Under the pieces are notes generated by a model. That model had not been told where the DNA came from. It worked only from the letters and a program-made list of their open reading frames with translations, and made no database searches. The translations under genes were made by a program, and so were the position numbers. This document shows positions 7,632 to 18,700 of a stretch of DNA of 64,000 bases, piece by piece. Within the stretch, counting starts at the first letter, position 1. Every line of letters begins with the position of its first letter. This DNA comes from Bacteroidales bacterium (lineage in GTDB: Bacteria > Bacteroidota > Bacteroidia > Bacteroidales > JAGOPY01). Location: assembly GCA_017991835.1 (NCBI GenBank), contig JAGOPY010000013.1, forward strand, positions 1-64,000, in the 5' to 3' direction.

Positions 7632-10600
7632 ATGAAAAAAATTTACATTCTGATGCTTTCCGCTCTTATTCTGACGAGTGGCGCAATGTTCGGTCAGACG
7701 TTGGTATTAAAACCCCTTGATGATCCCAGGCTTGGGAAGATAGTCAATACACGGGTCGACTGTAACCGGTATTACAAGGAGATGGCCAAACTGGGGCTGA
7801 CTACGCTCAATCCGGTCAGATCGGTTGAGCCGGCGGTTTATACCGGCAGTGAAATCCGTGCCTTATCGACGATCACCGAAGACTCCCCCGATGTTCCGGT
7901 GACCAGTGTGAATTCGACCCAGAGTGAAAACTCCATTTTTGTCAACCCGACAAACAACCAGATGGTCCTGAATTCAAACAATTCAACCCAAAATCCTGTT
8001 GGAAACCTTTACGGCGCCAATTATTTCCTTTCGGAAGACGGCGCCCTGACCTGGGGCGGTTCGGTGAACGGCGCCGGCGGGAGCAACTCCGGTGACCCGG
8101 CCACAGCTATAAGCCTCACCGGCAGGCAATATGTCGGATTTATCGATAACAACTACGGCCAATCGGTTTCCTATTCCGATAACGGCGTCAACTGGACCCG
8201 TATCACGGCTGCTACTCAAAACGGTGACCTCCTTGACAAAAACCACCTGTGGATCGACAACAGCCCCACCAGTCCGCATGAAGGAAACCTTTATGTTGCG
8301 TACACCGACTTCGGAGCATCCGGCTGGCCTATCGAGGTAGCCCGCTCGACGAATGAAGGGCTGGCTTACCAGACCCCGATCAATGTCAGCAGCGCCGTCA
8401 ATGCAGGCAGCCACTGCCAGGGTGTGAACATCCAGACCGGGCCGAACGGCGAGGTTTACGTCCTCTGGGCTATTTACGATTCGTGGCCATCGGATGAATC
8501 CTCCATGGGCCTGGCCCGCTCCTTCGACGGCGGCGCAAGCTACGAGCCATCATACAGGATTATCAATAACATCCGTGGAATCCGTACTACCAGTATTGTT
8601 AAAAATATGAGGAAGAACTCCTTCCCCAGCATGGCCTGCGACATCAGCAACGGTGAAAACAGGGGCAATCTTTACATTGTATGGGCCAATATCGGTGTTC
8701 CCGGGATTAACTCCGGAAGTGATGTGGATGTCTATTTTATCCGCTCGACCGACCAGGGCCTGACATGGTCGACCCCGGTGAAAGTGAACCAGGATGCCTC
8801 CGGACTTGGAAAGAAACATTACTTCCCCTGGATCACCTGCGATCCGGAAAACGGGGCGCTGAGCGTTGTTTTCTATGACGACCGCAATGTCGGCAGCACC
8901 CAGTGCGAAGTTTACTGCGCCAACTCTTTTGACGGCGGCGAAACATGGGAAGATTTCAAAGTGAGCGATGTGGCGTTCACACCATCCCCGATCCCCGGAC
9001 TGGCCGACGGTTACATGGGCGACTACCTGGGCATTTCAGCCCGCGGCGGATGGGTTTACCCGGTATGGGCCGACAACCGGACAGGTATTGTCATGAGCTA
9101 TTGCTCTCCTTATCAGACCAACCCGATCAACAAACCGACCAATCTTACCGCCAGTGTGACTTTTGAAACCGGTATCACCGATCTGCAATGGGCTTATGAA
9201 GAGATGGAAGGATTCAGCTATTTTAAAATATACCGTAACAATGATTCCATAGCAATGGCGACCGATACAATCTTCAACGACCAGTTGCCTGCATATGGGG
9301 ATTACGTGTACCGGATCACCGCCAAATATGCCGACGGTAATGAATCCAGCGGCACCAATTCTGTCAATGTCCGCTGGGGCGATGCGCAAATCAGCGCCGG
9401 ACCGATGGAGATCGAAGAGTTCCTGATGATCGACAATACGGTAACCAATTATGTGACGGTGAACAACATCGGCCAGTTACCGATGGATTATACGATCGGT
9501 ATGTTCATCCCGACCAAAGCGGGCCAGGATCCGAAAGCGTATTGCACGGCCACGGCTCAGTGCGATGAATACATCGCCAGGGTAACACTTAACGACATTG
9601 ACAACCAGTCGGAATGTGTTGAAGGACTCGGTTACAGTAACTTTACGAATATTTCCACGATGATGTCGGTCGGAAGTTCTTATGAAATCACCATTTATAA
9701 CGGTAACCTGAGCTATCCCGACGACCAGTGCGGGTTATGGGTCGACTGGAACCAGAACGAAGAGTTTGAAGATAATGAGTCGATTCCGGTTAACGGTTCA
9801 CCAGGTGTAGGCCCCTACACGGCGACGATCACCCCGCCGGTGGGCGCTCTGGCCGGCGAAACCAGGCTCCGCGCCCGGATCGTTTATAACATGACGCCGG
9901 TGCCCTGCGGAGCACTTAGCTGGGGCGAAACCGAAGATTATTCGGTATTCCTGCAGAGCTGGCTCGCCGTAAACCCGCTTGAAGGAACCATCCCGGCTGG
10001 CGAAAGTGCCGAAATAGCCGTAACCATGGACGCGACCGGTATGGCCCTCGGTGATTATGTGGCGGAACTCAACATTTACAGCAACGACCCGGATGATCCG
10101 CAGGTGACCATTCCGCTGACCATGCATGTGGTCGATATTGCCGTTAATCTGACTGCGAGCGATGAAGATATCTGCCTCGGCGAGACCGTAGAAATCACAT
10201 CGGCTATGACCGGCGGATCGGGTTCATTTACCTACACATGGACCTCAGAACCGGTCGGATTCACATCCTCAGATCAAAATGTCGTCGTTACCCCGGAAGT
10301 CACCACTACCTATTTCCTGTCGGTTTTCGACGGGACTTATACGTTACAGGACCAGGTAACCATCCAGGTCAACCCGCTGCCGGTCACTTTCCTTGGCGAA
10401 GACCAGACCATATGTGTCGGCGATTCCGTTACGCTTGATGCCGGAGCGGGCTTTGCCAGTTATTTGTGGAACACGGGTGAAACAACTCAAACCATCACGG
10501 CCAAAATCACCGGTGAGTTTTCTGTCAGCGTTACCAATGAATTCGGATGTTCTGCCAACGACGCGATGACACTTAATGTGATCCAGACGGTCGATAAACC

Positions 10601-11138
10601 AGTCATCACCGGCGGAGATGGCACTGTTGACAACTACCAGCTCACTTCTACCGTTTACACCTGTGCCGCGGTGGAAGGCGCATCGGCCTACCAGTGGCTG
10701 ATCGAACCGGCTAATGCAGGAACCACTTCCAGCACCGGCGTCAGCGCAGAAGTGTTCTGGACGGCCGGCTATACCGGAACGGTCAATATCACCGTTTTGG
10801 CCAGCAACACCTGTTTTACCAGCGAACCTTCGGATGCATTTACCACTACGGTTTATTCATCCGCAGGCCTGGGTGAAAACATCTCCGGAACCCAGGTCTC
10901 CATCTACCCGAATCCGACCGACGGAAATATCTCTGTCAGGATTCCGGCTATGAAAACCTTCAGCGGAGATTTGACACTGACCGACGCCAATGGCGCCAAT
11001 GTTTTCAATAAAACCGGGGTCGTTATTGCCGCCGGCGATGCTGCTACCATCGACCTTGGTCAATTACCCAAAGGAATGTATACCCTGAAACTGTCTTCAA
11101 AAACCGATACCTTCTACGGTAAGGTTGTGATCAGATAA
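7632..11138 (+). CDS. Large sialidase-fold/GEVED T9SS surface protein (1)
   Basis: The ATG at 7632 is chosen over an upstream in-frame start at 7533 because it opens directly on a signal peptide (MKKIYILMLSALILTSG) and the upstream stretch overlaps the previous gene. The 1168-residue product has a BNR/sialidase-like beta-propeller (about 60-490, with repeated S-x-D-x-G-x-TW motifs), a fibronectin type III domain (about 495-590) and a GEVED domain (about 640-775, with WVDWNQNEEFEDNE and GETEDYSV). Then come an anchor-type Ig domain, PKD/Ig-like modules (about 836-1073) and a T9SS sorting domain starting at VSIYPNPTDG (about 1086-1168). It is exported and anchored or released at the surface. 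A close paralog follows at 11249. No sialidase Asp-box catalytic set can be assigned with confidence, so glycan binding or structural roles are as likely as hydrolysis. Confidence 0.82.
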   Translation: MKKIYILMLSALILTSGAMFGQTLVLKPLDDPRLGKIVNTRVDCNRYYKEMAKLGLTTLNPVRSVEPAVYTGSEIRALSTITEDSPDVPVTSVNSTQSENSIFVNPTNNQMVLNSNNSTQNPVGNLYGANYFLSEDGALTWGGSVNGAGGSNSGDPATAISLTGRQYVGFIDNNYGQSVSYSDNGVNWTRITAATQNGDLLDKNHLWIDNSPTSPHEGNLYVAYTDFGASGWPIEVARSTNEGLAYQTPINVSSAVNAGSHCQGVNIQTGPNGEVYVLWAIYDSWPSDESSMGLARSFDGGASYEPSYRIINNIRGIRTTSIVKNMRKNSFPSMACDISNGENRGNLYIVWANIGVPGINSGSDVDVYFIRSTDQGLTWSTPVKVNQDASGLGKKHYFPWITCDPENGALSVVFYDDRNVGSTQCEVYCANSFDGGETWEDFKVSDVAFTPSPIPGLADGYMGDYLGISARGGWVYPVWADNRTGIVMSYCSPYQTNPINKPTNLTASVTFETGITDLQWAYEEMEGFSYFKIYRNNDSIAMATDTIFNDQLPAYGDYVYRITAKYADGNESSGTNSVNVRWGDAQISAGPMEIEEFLMIDNTVTNYVTVNNIGQLPMDYTIGMFIPTKAGQDPKAYCTATAQCDEYIARVTLNDIDNQSECVEGLGYSNFTNISTMMSVGSSYEITIYNGNLSYPDDQCGLWVDWNQNEEFEDNESIPVNGSPGVGPYTATITPPVGALAGETRLRARIVYNMTPVPCGALSWGETEDYSVFLQSWLAVNPLEGTIPAGESAEIAVTMDATGMALGDYVAELNIYSNDPDDPQVTIPLTMHVVDIAVNLTASDEDICLGETVEITSAMTGGSGSFTYTWTSEPVGFTSSDQNVVVTPEVTTTYFLSVFDGTYTLQDQVTIQVNPLPVTFLGEDQTICVGDSVTLDAGAGFASYLWNTGETTQTITAKITGEFSVSVTNEFGCSANDAMTLNVIQTVDKPVITGGDGTVDNYQLTSTVYTCAAVEGASAYQWLIEPANAGTTSSTGVSAEVFWTAGYTGTVNITVLASNTCFTSEPSDAFTTTVYSSAGLGENISGTQVSIYPNPTDGNISVRIPAMKTFSGDLTLTDANGANVFNKTGVVIAAGDAATIDLGQLPKGMYTLKLSSKTDTFYGKVVIR

Positions 11139-11160
11139 TATTCTTCTGAATAGTATAAAA

Positions 11161-11194
11161 GAGGCTGCCAGGATCCTGGCAGCCTCTTTTTTTT
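11161..11194 (+). terminator. Strong rho-independent terminator
   Basis: A perfect 26-nt palindrome with 13-nt arms (GAGGCTGCCAGGA and its complement) at 11161-11186 is followed by eight T. The GAGGCTG/CAGCCTC stem ends recur in hairpins at 32608 and 34233. Confidence 0.92.
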
Positions 11195-11217
11195 GGCCAG
11201 TTCCGCCAAAGTATGCT

Positions 11218-11225
11218 TAATTTTG
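11218..11225 (+). promoter_or_regulatory. -7 promoter element upstream of the 11249 gene
   Basis: TAATTTTG matches TAnnTTTG exactly; a TTTG at 11192-11195 lies 22 nt upstream, inside the terminator T run. The predicted transcript start near 11232 excludes the in-frame ATG codons at 11213 and 11228 and supports 11249. Confidence 0.5.
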
Positions 11226-11248
11226 TGATGATCTTAACATTTAACTCA

Positions 11249-14200
11249 ATGAAATCACAGTTCACATTAACAGTTATTCTACTCAGCTTACTGACCGGAA
11301 TTTCATCTTATGCACAGGTTCCTGATCGATTTAAGAAACTGAACACGGCTATCGATAACCAGGGCTACTGGCGCAAAGCGGCCGAACTGGGCCTCACCCG
11401 GCTTAATCCGATGAATAGCGCACCGCCCGCCGTTTATACCGGAAGCGGGATCAGGGCCGTTTCCGTCATTACGGAAGATTCTCCCGATGTGGTCATTATT
11501 ACCGGTAATACGGCACAAAGTGAAAATTCTGTTTTTGTCAACCCCCAGGATGCCAATAATCCGCTCAACTCCAATAACTCCAGTACACAGCCGGGGGGAG
11601 GGATGACCTTTTACGGCTCCGATTACCTTTATTCTTTTGATGAGGGATTGACATGGCAAGGTTCGGTACAGGGTGCCGGCGGAACGAACCAGGGGGATCC
11701 GACCACAGCGATTGGCCTGAACGGAAGATATTACATCGGATATATCAACAACGGAATGGGCCAGGGAGTCTCTTATTCGGATAACCAGGGAGCGACCTGG
11801 ACCCCTGTGACGGTATCCTCCGGCGGAGGCAATACCCTGGATAAGAACCATATGTGGATCGATAACTCTCCAACCAGCCCGTATGAAGGCACCCTGTACG
11901 ACGCCTGGACACCTTTCGGCGGGCCGAATGACAGCGAAATTGAACTCAGCCGGTCGACAAACGACGGCCAGTCGTGGTCAACACCGGTGAAAATCAGCGC
12001 CGGGGCCAATGCCGGTTACCTTTGCCAGGGTGTTAACATAAATACCGGACCTAACGGCGAAGTTTACGCAGTATTCTGCATTTACGACAACTGGCCTTCG
12101 GATGAAGATGCCATCGGAATGGCCCGTTCATTCGACGGGGGCCAGACCTGGGAATCCTTCCGGATTATTACGAACATCAGGGGCATCAGGAGCACGGGCA
12201 CAGGTAAGAACATGAGGGTCAATGCATTCCCGGTAATGACCTGTGATATCAGCAGCGGCCCGAACCGGGGAAACATTTATGTGACCTGGACCAATGTCGG
12301 GGTACCGGGCGTTAATACCGGCTACGATGTCGATGTTTATATGATCCGTTCAGAAGATAACGGCGACACGTGGTCGGAGCCGGTCCGCGTCAACCAGGAT
12401 CCGCAGGGCGCAGGAAAAAAGCACTATTTCGGATGGATCACCTGTGATCCTGCTACAGGGACGCTCAGCATGATCTTTTACGACGACCGCAACGTGAGCA
12501 GCTCACAGGTCGAGGTTTTCTGTGCTAACTCCATCGACGCAGGAGATACCTGGGAAGATTTTAAAGTCAGTGATGTGGCTTTCTCCCCTTCTCCCCTTCC
12601 CGGTTATGCCAGCCAGTATTTTGGAGATTACCTGGGTATATCAGCCAGGAATGGAAAGGTTTACCCTGTCTGGACCGATAACCGTTCAGGCACAGCGCTG
12701 GCATATACTTCGCCATATGTGACCAGCACAATGATGCCGCCAACCGCCCTGAATGCACAGCTAAACGATGAAACCGGGCAGGTTAACCTCACCTGGACGC
12801 ATGAAGCAGGCCCTACATTTGATCATTACAATATTTACCGCGGCTTTTCATTGATCGGAACCACGGTATTGCCCATCTATTCGGATATGTTGCCCGGCTA
12901 TGGGTCGTACAGGTACCAGGTTACGGCTGTCTATATTATTGAAGGGGAATCGGCTCCGGCTATTGCCGATGTTCAGTGGGGCGACGCCCAGGCAGAGACC
13001 GATCCGGCTTCCATCGAAGTATTTGTCCTTCCTGAATCAACCTCTTCTTTTATCATGGACCTGGCCAATACCGGGGAACTTCCGTTGGAGTATACCTCGA
13101 CTTTCAGCCTTCCCGGCAATGCCAGGGAAGCCGGCCTGGCATATTGTACCGGAATCGGAGGCTGCGGAGGAGAAGGAATTGCCGGTGTTGTTTACGGTGA
13201 TGTCAGCAATTTCTCGGAATGTAACAGCTATTCGGATTATTCCGACCTCAGCCACATGGTTTCACTCGGGGATTCTTTTGATATTACGGTACAAAATATA
13301 ACGAACATGTATTCTGAGGATGTATGCGGTATTTGGGTCGACTGGAACGGAAATGAGAGCTTTCTTGACGATGGCGCCATCACGGTATCCGGATCTCCGG
13401 GCCCCGGGCCTTACACGGCAACGATTACCGTTCCGGATAATGCCGCCAACGGGGAGGTCCGAATGAGGATCAGGATCAGAAGAGGAGGCACATTAAGCCC
13501 CTGTGGCTCTGCGCCAAATGGTGAAGTCGAGGATTACTCCCTCAATGTCCTGGGATGGGTGACCGCAAATCCCAGGGAAGGGGAAATTGATGCAGGTGAA
13601 ACCCAGCCGGTTACTTTTGATTTCAATTCGGCAGGGCTCGCCCTGGGAACTTACCTGGCCCACTTTACCATCATCAGCAATGATCCGGACAACGGCGAAC
13701 TGGTGGTTCCGGTCACGATGCACGTGGATAATGCAGCGGTGACCATTACCAGTGATAAAGACAGCCTCTGCCTGGGCAGTTCCACCACTCTGCATGCCAA
13801 TATCACCGGTGGATCAGGGAATTTTACCTATTCCTGGACCTCCGACCCGGCAGGGTTCGTATCGGATGATCCTGATCCTGTTATTGAACCCACTGTAACT
13901 ACAACCTATTTTGTTGAAGCTACCGATGGAAATATCATTCTATCCGACCAGATTACCATTACCGTACTGGCCATTCCCGACCTGAACCTGGGCAATGATC
14001 TGTTTGCCTGCGTAAATGATGAAGTCGTACTGGATGCCGGTGCCGGTTTTCAGCAGTACTTCTGGAGTACGGGTGAAACGGCTCAATCGATTACGGTTAC
14101 CGATCCGGGTTCCTACTGGGTCACGGTGCTCAATGAAAATGAGTGTGCTGCCACCGATACGGTGAATGTTATTTTCAATCCTCTCCCTGAAATCAGTCTC

Positions 14201-15160
14201 GGTCCCGACCAGCAGTTCTGCCAGGGGACGACGGTGATGCTATCCGCAGGAACCGGATTCCAGTCGTACCTTTGGAATACAGGCGCTTCAAGCTACTACA
14301 TCAATGCCGGCGAACCCGGGGAATACTGGGTGGAAGTAACGGATGATAACGGATGCCGAAACAGGGACACGATCACGCTGGCCGTTCTTCCCCTGCCAGA
14401 GGTTGATCTGGGCGAAGACCGGATTTTCTGCGAAGGCACCACGGTGTTACTGACTCCCGGAAGCGGCTACGAAGGCTACCTCTGGAGCAATGGCGCAACC
14501 TCCGCATCCATTGATGCCGGCCTGCCGGGCGATTACTGGGTGGAAATTACCGATGAGACGGGCTGTAAGAATACCGATACCGTCACTCTGATAATGGACC
14601 CGCTTCCATTGGCCCCGCAAATAACCTCCGGGCCTCAGTCTGTCGATCTTTACGTCATACTTGTTTCGGATTATACCCTTGCCGAAAGCGCTTATGCTGA
14701 TTCATATGAATGGAATATCTCCCCGGCTGCCGCAGGTTCTGTCGATGGTAACGGGACAACCGCCCGGGTTACCTGGAATACAGGTTTTACCGGTACGGCT
14801 GATATAACGGCAAAAGGTGTCAACGATTGCGGGAATGGAAATGATTCGCAGGTTTATAGCGTTTCTGTTTATTCATCACAGGGTATTGGCGAGTCCGGGG
14901 CCATCTCTTCGGTCAAGCTATTCCCGAATCCAAACGAAGGTAATTTTGTTCTTGAAATGAATTCAAAAGAGGAACAGGAACTGATCTTCAGCGTAGCATC
15001 AGCCGGAGGGAACAAAGTATTGGAAACCGGAGAAAAGCTCGGTAAAGGCGTCATTAAAAAGAGTTTCAATCTTTCAGCACAGCCAGCCGGCACATACTAC
15101 ATCACCATCAGCGATAAGGAAAATAAAATACTCGGCCGTTTGCAGGTTGTAATAAAATGA
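11249..15160 (+). CDS. Large sialidase-fold/GEVED T9SS surface protein (2), paralog of 7632
   Basis: The start at 11249 opens on a signal peptide (MKSQFTLTVILLSLLTGISS); the earlier in-frame ATGs lie in or before the promoter. The 1303-residue protein repeats the architecture of its upstream neighbour: BNR/sialidase-like propeller (to about 490), FnIII (about 494-577), GEVED (about 640-770, WVDWNGNESFLDD) and anchor domain. A PKD-like domain (about 830-907) is followed by three tandem Ig-like repeats of about 68 residues (about 912-1115, each with a LDAG or LSAG and a YLWNTG or FWSTG core). A T9SS domain closes the protein (about 1217-1303, LFPNPNEG). The upstream paralog has only one such repeat, so the array has expanded or contracted. 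Its TGA overlaps the ATG of the isochorismatase gene, implying translational coupling. Confidence 0.82.
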   Translation: MKSQFTLTVILLSLLTGISSYAQVPDRFKKLNTAIDNQGYWRKAAELGLTRLNPMNSAPPAVYTGSGIRAVSVITEDSPDVVIITGNTAQSENSVFVNPQDANNPLNSNNSSTQPGGGMTFYGSDYLYSFDEGLTWQGSVQGAGGTNQGDPTTAIGLNGRYYIGYINNGMGQGVSYSDNQGATWTPVTVSSGGGNTLDKNHMWIDNSPTSPYEGTLYDAWTPFGGPNDSEIELSRSTNDGQSWSTPVKISAGANAGYLCQGVNINTGPNGEVYAVFCIYDNWPSDEDAIGMARSFDGGQTWESFRIITNIRGIRSTGTGKNMRVNAFPVMTCDISSGPNRGNIYVTWTNVGVPGVNTGYDVDVYMIRSEDNGDTWSEPVRVNQDPQGAGKKHYFGWITCDPATGTLSMIFYDDRNVSSSQVEVFCANSIDAGDTWEDFKVSDVAFSPSPLPGYASQYFGDYLGISARNGKVYPVWTDNRSGTALAYTSPYVTSTMMPPTALNAQLNDETGQVNLTWTHEAGPTFDHYNIYRGFSLIGTTVLPIYSDMLPGYGSYRYQVTAVYIIEGESAPAIADVQWGDAQAETDPASIEVFVLPESTSSFIMDLANTGELPLEYTSTFSLPGNAREAGLAYCTGIGGCGGEGIAGVVYGDVSNFSECNSYSDYSDLSHMVSLGDSFDITVQNITNMYSEDVCGIWVDWNGNESFLDDGAITVSGSPGPGPYTATITVPDNAANGEVRMRIRIRRGGTLSPCGSAPNGEVEDYSLNVLGWVTANPREGEIDAGETQPVTFDFNSAGLALGTYLAHFTIISNDPDNGELVVPVTMHVDNAAVTITSDKDSLCLGSSTTLHANITGGSGNFTYSWTSDPAGFVSDDPDPVIEPTVTTTYFVEATDGNIILSDQITITVLAIPDLNLGNDLFACVNDEVVLDAGAGFQQYFWSTGETAQSITVTDPGSYWVTVLNENECAATDTVNVIFNPLPEISLGPDQQFCQGTTVMLSAGTGFQSYLWNTGASSYYINAGEPGEYWVEVTDDNGCRNRDTITLAVLPLPEVDLGEDRIFCEGTTVLLTPGSGYEGYLWSNGATSASIDAGLPGDYWVEITDETGCKNTDTVTLIMDPLPLAPQITSGPQSVDLYVILVSDYTLAESAYADSYEWNISPAAAGSVDGNGTTARVTWNTGFTGTADITAKGVNDCGNGNDSQVYSVSVYSSQGIGESGAISSVKLFPNPNEGNFVLEMNSKEEQELIFSVASAGGNKVLETGEKLGKGVIKKSFNLSAQPAGTYYITISDKENKILGRLQVVIK

Positions 15161-15777
15161 AGATAACACCTTTATTTATACCGCTATTATTTATAATGAT
15201 GAATGTTTCGGGCCAGAATGATACACGAACCCGGCCGGCTCTTCTGATTATAGATATTCAGCAGTTTTATTTCCCTTCGGGAGAAAATCCCGGACTTGTC
15301 AATGCACAAGTGGCCAGCATGAAAGCAAAAGAGGTTCTGTCAATATTCAGGGATAACCGGCAAACGGTCGTGCATGTAAAACATCTTGCGTCCAAAGGAT
15401 CTGATATCCATGAAAATGTCAGTCCGTTAAGTAATGAAAAAGTTATCACTAAAGAAGAGGTCAACTGCTTTAACGGGACAGATTTGTACGATTATCTGAA
15501 AAAAGAACAGATCACGCGTCTTGTTATCATTGGCATGCAGACACACATGTGCCTTGAAGCTGCTGTGAGGGCCGCATATGACCTGGGATTCGAATGTGTG
15601 GTGGTCGAAGATGCTTGCGCAACAAAAGATTTAAGGTTCGGAGATAAAATTGCCAGGGCTGAAGACGTGCATCTTTCAACCCTGGCAACTATTCAAAATG
15701 GCGGATATGGCCAGGTTATCAACCTTGAAAACTTCAAACAGAATACTGAAAAAATACTGTTTGAGGTGTTCCGGTGA
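15157..15777 (+). CDS. Exported isochorismatase-family cysteine hydrolase
   Basis: This 206-residue alpha/beta hydrolase of the isochorismatase/nicotinamidase fold shows the catalytic triad of the family: D33 in LLIIDIQ, K99 in ITKEEVN and C132 in GMQTHMCLE, with a cis-peptide-like GMQ before the Cys. Unusually it begins with a signal peptide ending near NVSGQ (residue 20), so it should act in the periplasm or outside the cell, whereas most family members are cytosolic. Its ATG overlaps the stop of the giant T9SS protein upstream (ATGA, 4 nt), so the two are probably co-translated. Its stop lies only 2 nt from the stop of a convergent protease gene. The substrate is unknown; amides such as nicotinamide or other small molecules are possible. 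Confidence 0.85.
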   Translation: MKITPLFIPLLFIMMNVSGQNDTRTRPALLIIDIQQFYFPSGENPGLVNAQVASMKAKEVLSIFRDNRQTVVHVKHLASKGSDIHENVSPLSNEKVITKEEVNCFNGTDLYDYLKKEQITRLVIIGMQTHMCLEAAVRAAYDLGFECVVVEDACATKDLRFGDKIARAEDVHLSTLATIQNGGYGQVINLENFKQNTEKILFEVFR

Positions 15778-15779
15778 TT

Positions 15780-18700
15780 TTACCTCTTGACGATCTTTCT
15801 GTTCAATGAGATGCCATCTCCTTCCAGGGATAAGAGATAGACACCGTTGGCCAGGTTCTCAATATTCACCGGGATAATGGCGGCACCGTTCACTTTCTGA
15901 TCCGACTTATATACCACTTCTCCCAGGATATTGATCACTTTCAGGGTCACAGCGTTATGTTCCGGAGTGGCAATCATCACCTGGTAACTGCCGTTGCCAG
16001 GATTCGGATAAACCGACAGCCCGAAGCTGTTCTCATCTTCAGAGTAACCCACAGAATTTCCAACAGTCACTTCAAAAGCTTCCGAAACAGCTCCTTCGCC
16101 GCATTCATCGGTACCGGAAACACTGATATAAGCAGCCCCGGCAAATACCGGATTCCAGGTCACCGCTGACTGGAGGCCCGATCCTTCAATTGTACCGGCG
16201 TCAGCAGGCTCAAGGTACCAGGTATAGACCGTAATGCCTTCAATACCCGCTGTCAGGTATTCAGATGTCGTAGTTATAAACAGGTCTACGTAATCGGGGC
16301 CTTCAATGGCCTGCGGGGCTTCCGGGCCGGCGTTGAAGGTCAGCACCATTTCATCCGATACGATTAAATCCCCGTCACCTGTCAGGGTGAGCGTCAGAAC
16401 AACACTTCCGTTGTTGAAATCTTCTGAGCTGGGCGAGTATACCGGCTGCATCTGGGTATTATCCGTAAATGTGCCTGTACCGCTGGTTGTCCATTCAATG
16501 GTGTTATAATCCGTGCCATAAGAACCTGAGATCTGGAACTCTTCGCCGGTGCAGATATCTTCATCGGGGCCGGCCCAGATGGTCAGCGCTACCGGAGATG
16601 GCAGATGGATATTATCCAGCCAGGCTTTGTCAGCGCCGCCGCTCCCGGAGGCATTCTTGGTATAAACCCACCGGAATGTCTTGTATCCCGGCGTTACGGC
16701 AAAGGCTTCCCGCCTCCAGCCTTCGTTTGTTCCCGACCATTCTCCCGCCAGCGTGTTCCCGATATAGAACTGTAATTTGTCGGTTGCTTCGGAAGAAACC
16801 TTGCGGATGAAGGAAATGCTGTCGGCCGACATTACCTCGTAAGAAATCTTCATCTCAGAGGTTTGCCCGTGCGAGATCGCACCCGACAATGCGCTGAAAT
16901 TCCCCTCATACGGGTACTGGTTGCTCGTTGTCCAGGGCAGATTACCCGTAAACTGCCAGTTATATTCATTGAAATTCCCGGTCTCAAAATCTTCGATCAG
17001 GGGATGAACTTTCTGAACGAAAGTCTTCGAAGAATAAAAATTACCCATCGACAGGTCGTTGACAAAATTGATATTGATCCCTATCGGGGTTATCTCATCG
17101 ACCGATACATCAAAAGTCTTATTAAAAACCCCCAGAAAACCTATCGAGGCGAAATTTTGCTCCGGGTTTGAAATCTCAATATATCCCGATTGACCTTCCA
17201 TGAACACATCCACATCATATGCCGTGGCATGTCCGGTATTAGTATAATTCACCGTCATCTCTACCTGTTCGCCCGGATCGAGAATTCCGTTGCCATTACC
17301 GTTTTCCGAATCGTTTATCGTCACCGCATTGATATTCAGCACAGGAGCGTTAACTTTCAGCATAAACTGGCTATTCCAGACATTTCCGCCATCCGTTGAA
17401 ACTATGCTGAAAAGGACCTGGTGCTGGTCCGGGGTGTTCTCTGCGGCATAGAAAGAAAATCCTTGATCTACAATCACGGTCTGTCCGGAAGGAATAACTC
17501 CGTAAAATTCTGTATTATCTTCAATAGCGATAAAGGGATCCAGGGTAGAGATGGTTACCGTAACACCATCGCCGTCTGACATACCGACATTGCGGATTCC
17601 CAGGCTCAGGCCGACGGTTTCATTGTAATCCACCAGGCCGTTGCCGTTACCGCCAATGCCATCAGCCACAGTATGGTTACCGTAGAGGCAGTAAGCTCCT
17701 TCGGCAGGGATCACCTCGATGTCCTCTTCATGCCGGAAGTAGTTGGTCTTGGTTACCGTCAGCGTCACCGTGGTTCCTACCGATAACGGGGTAATGGTTA
17801 TTACCTGCGGATTACCCGTTCCGGTTGCCAGGCCTATAATATCGTCATCGACCGTCAGGCAGATGGTTGACCCGGCATCGGCTGTAATGGTAAATTCATT
17901 CAGACCGGCCAGGATTATTCCGTCGTGCAGGATGGTCATCTCCTGGGGCACCTCCGAATAGAGGGTCTGGAAAGCGTCGCCGAAGTGGTGGAACAGGTTG
18001 TAAGTCACCTCTTTGTTCTCAGAATTGTAGGGCCAGCTCGAAGCTTTTAAAAAGTATTTGCCGGCCGCATTGCCAAAAGCGGGAAGAAGCCCCCGCTCTG
18101 CAGGCGTTGAACCGTATTCGGGCATAAAATCGGGCCACATGTTGTCGAACAATCCCCAAACATAGGTATCATTCACAAATGAGTAGCTTACTTCGGAAGC
18201 GCAAATGACTCCCAGGGCGCCGCTGTTCACATTGTTATACCTGTACCGGTGGAATTTCTCTGAGAAACATTCTCCCGACCAGTTGTATTTCCCCGTCAGG
18301 CAGTTAATGGAAAAAATAAAGGTGAGGTCGGTGTTGGTCAGCCCCCCAATATTGCCATTACCGTATTGCGGTTCTCCCCAGCCGGTCTCCTCGCCATGAT
18401 CGCGGTGCTGAAGCAGGAAGGCGCCGCTGTTGATCGCGTTATTAATTGCTGTAGCATTGCCACCCGACCAGTTTCCCAGTTCCTGCGGTGTTGCCGGAAT
18501 ATAACCAAGCCCGTTCGGACCGAATTCATCCAGAATAACCTGCGTATTGGTTGCAGTCGACCAGGGATCGGAACCCGGGTTGCCCTGGTAAATCTCATTG
18601 ATCCGGACGGGATTCTTTCCCTGCACATTCTTAAAATAGCCTCCCACCGTTTCAGAACAGATCTGGAACCAGCGTTCCGTCTGCCATCCCAGCGCTGTGA

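Noticed and set aside
7632..15160. Active sialidases
   Set aside because: The propeller repeats resemble BNR/Asp-box folds, but I could not identify the Arg triad and Tyr/Glu pair of sialidases, so only the fold is claimed.
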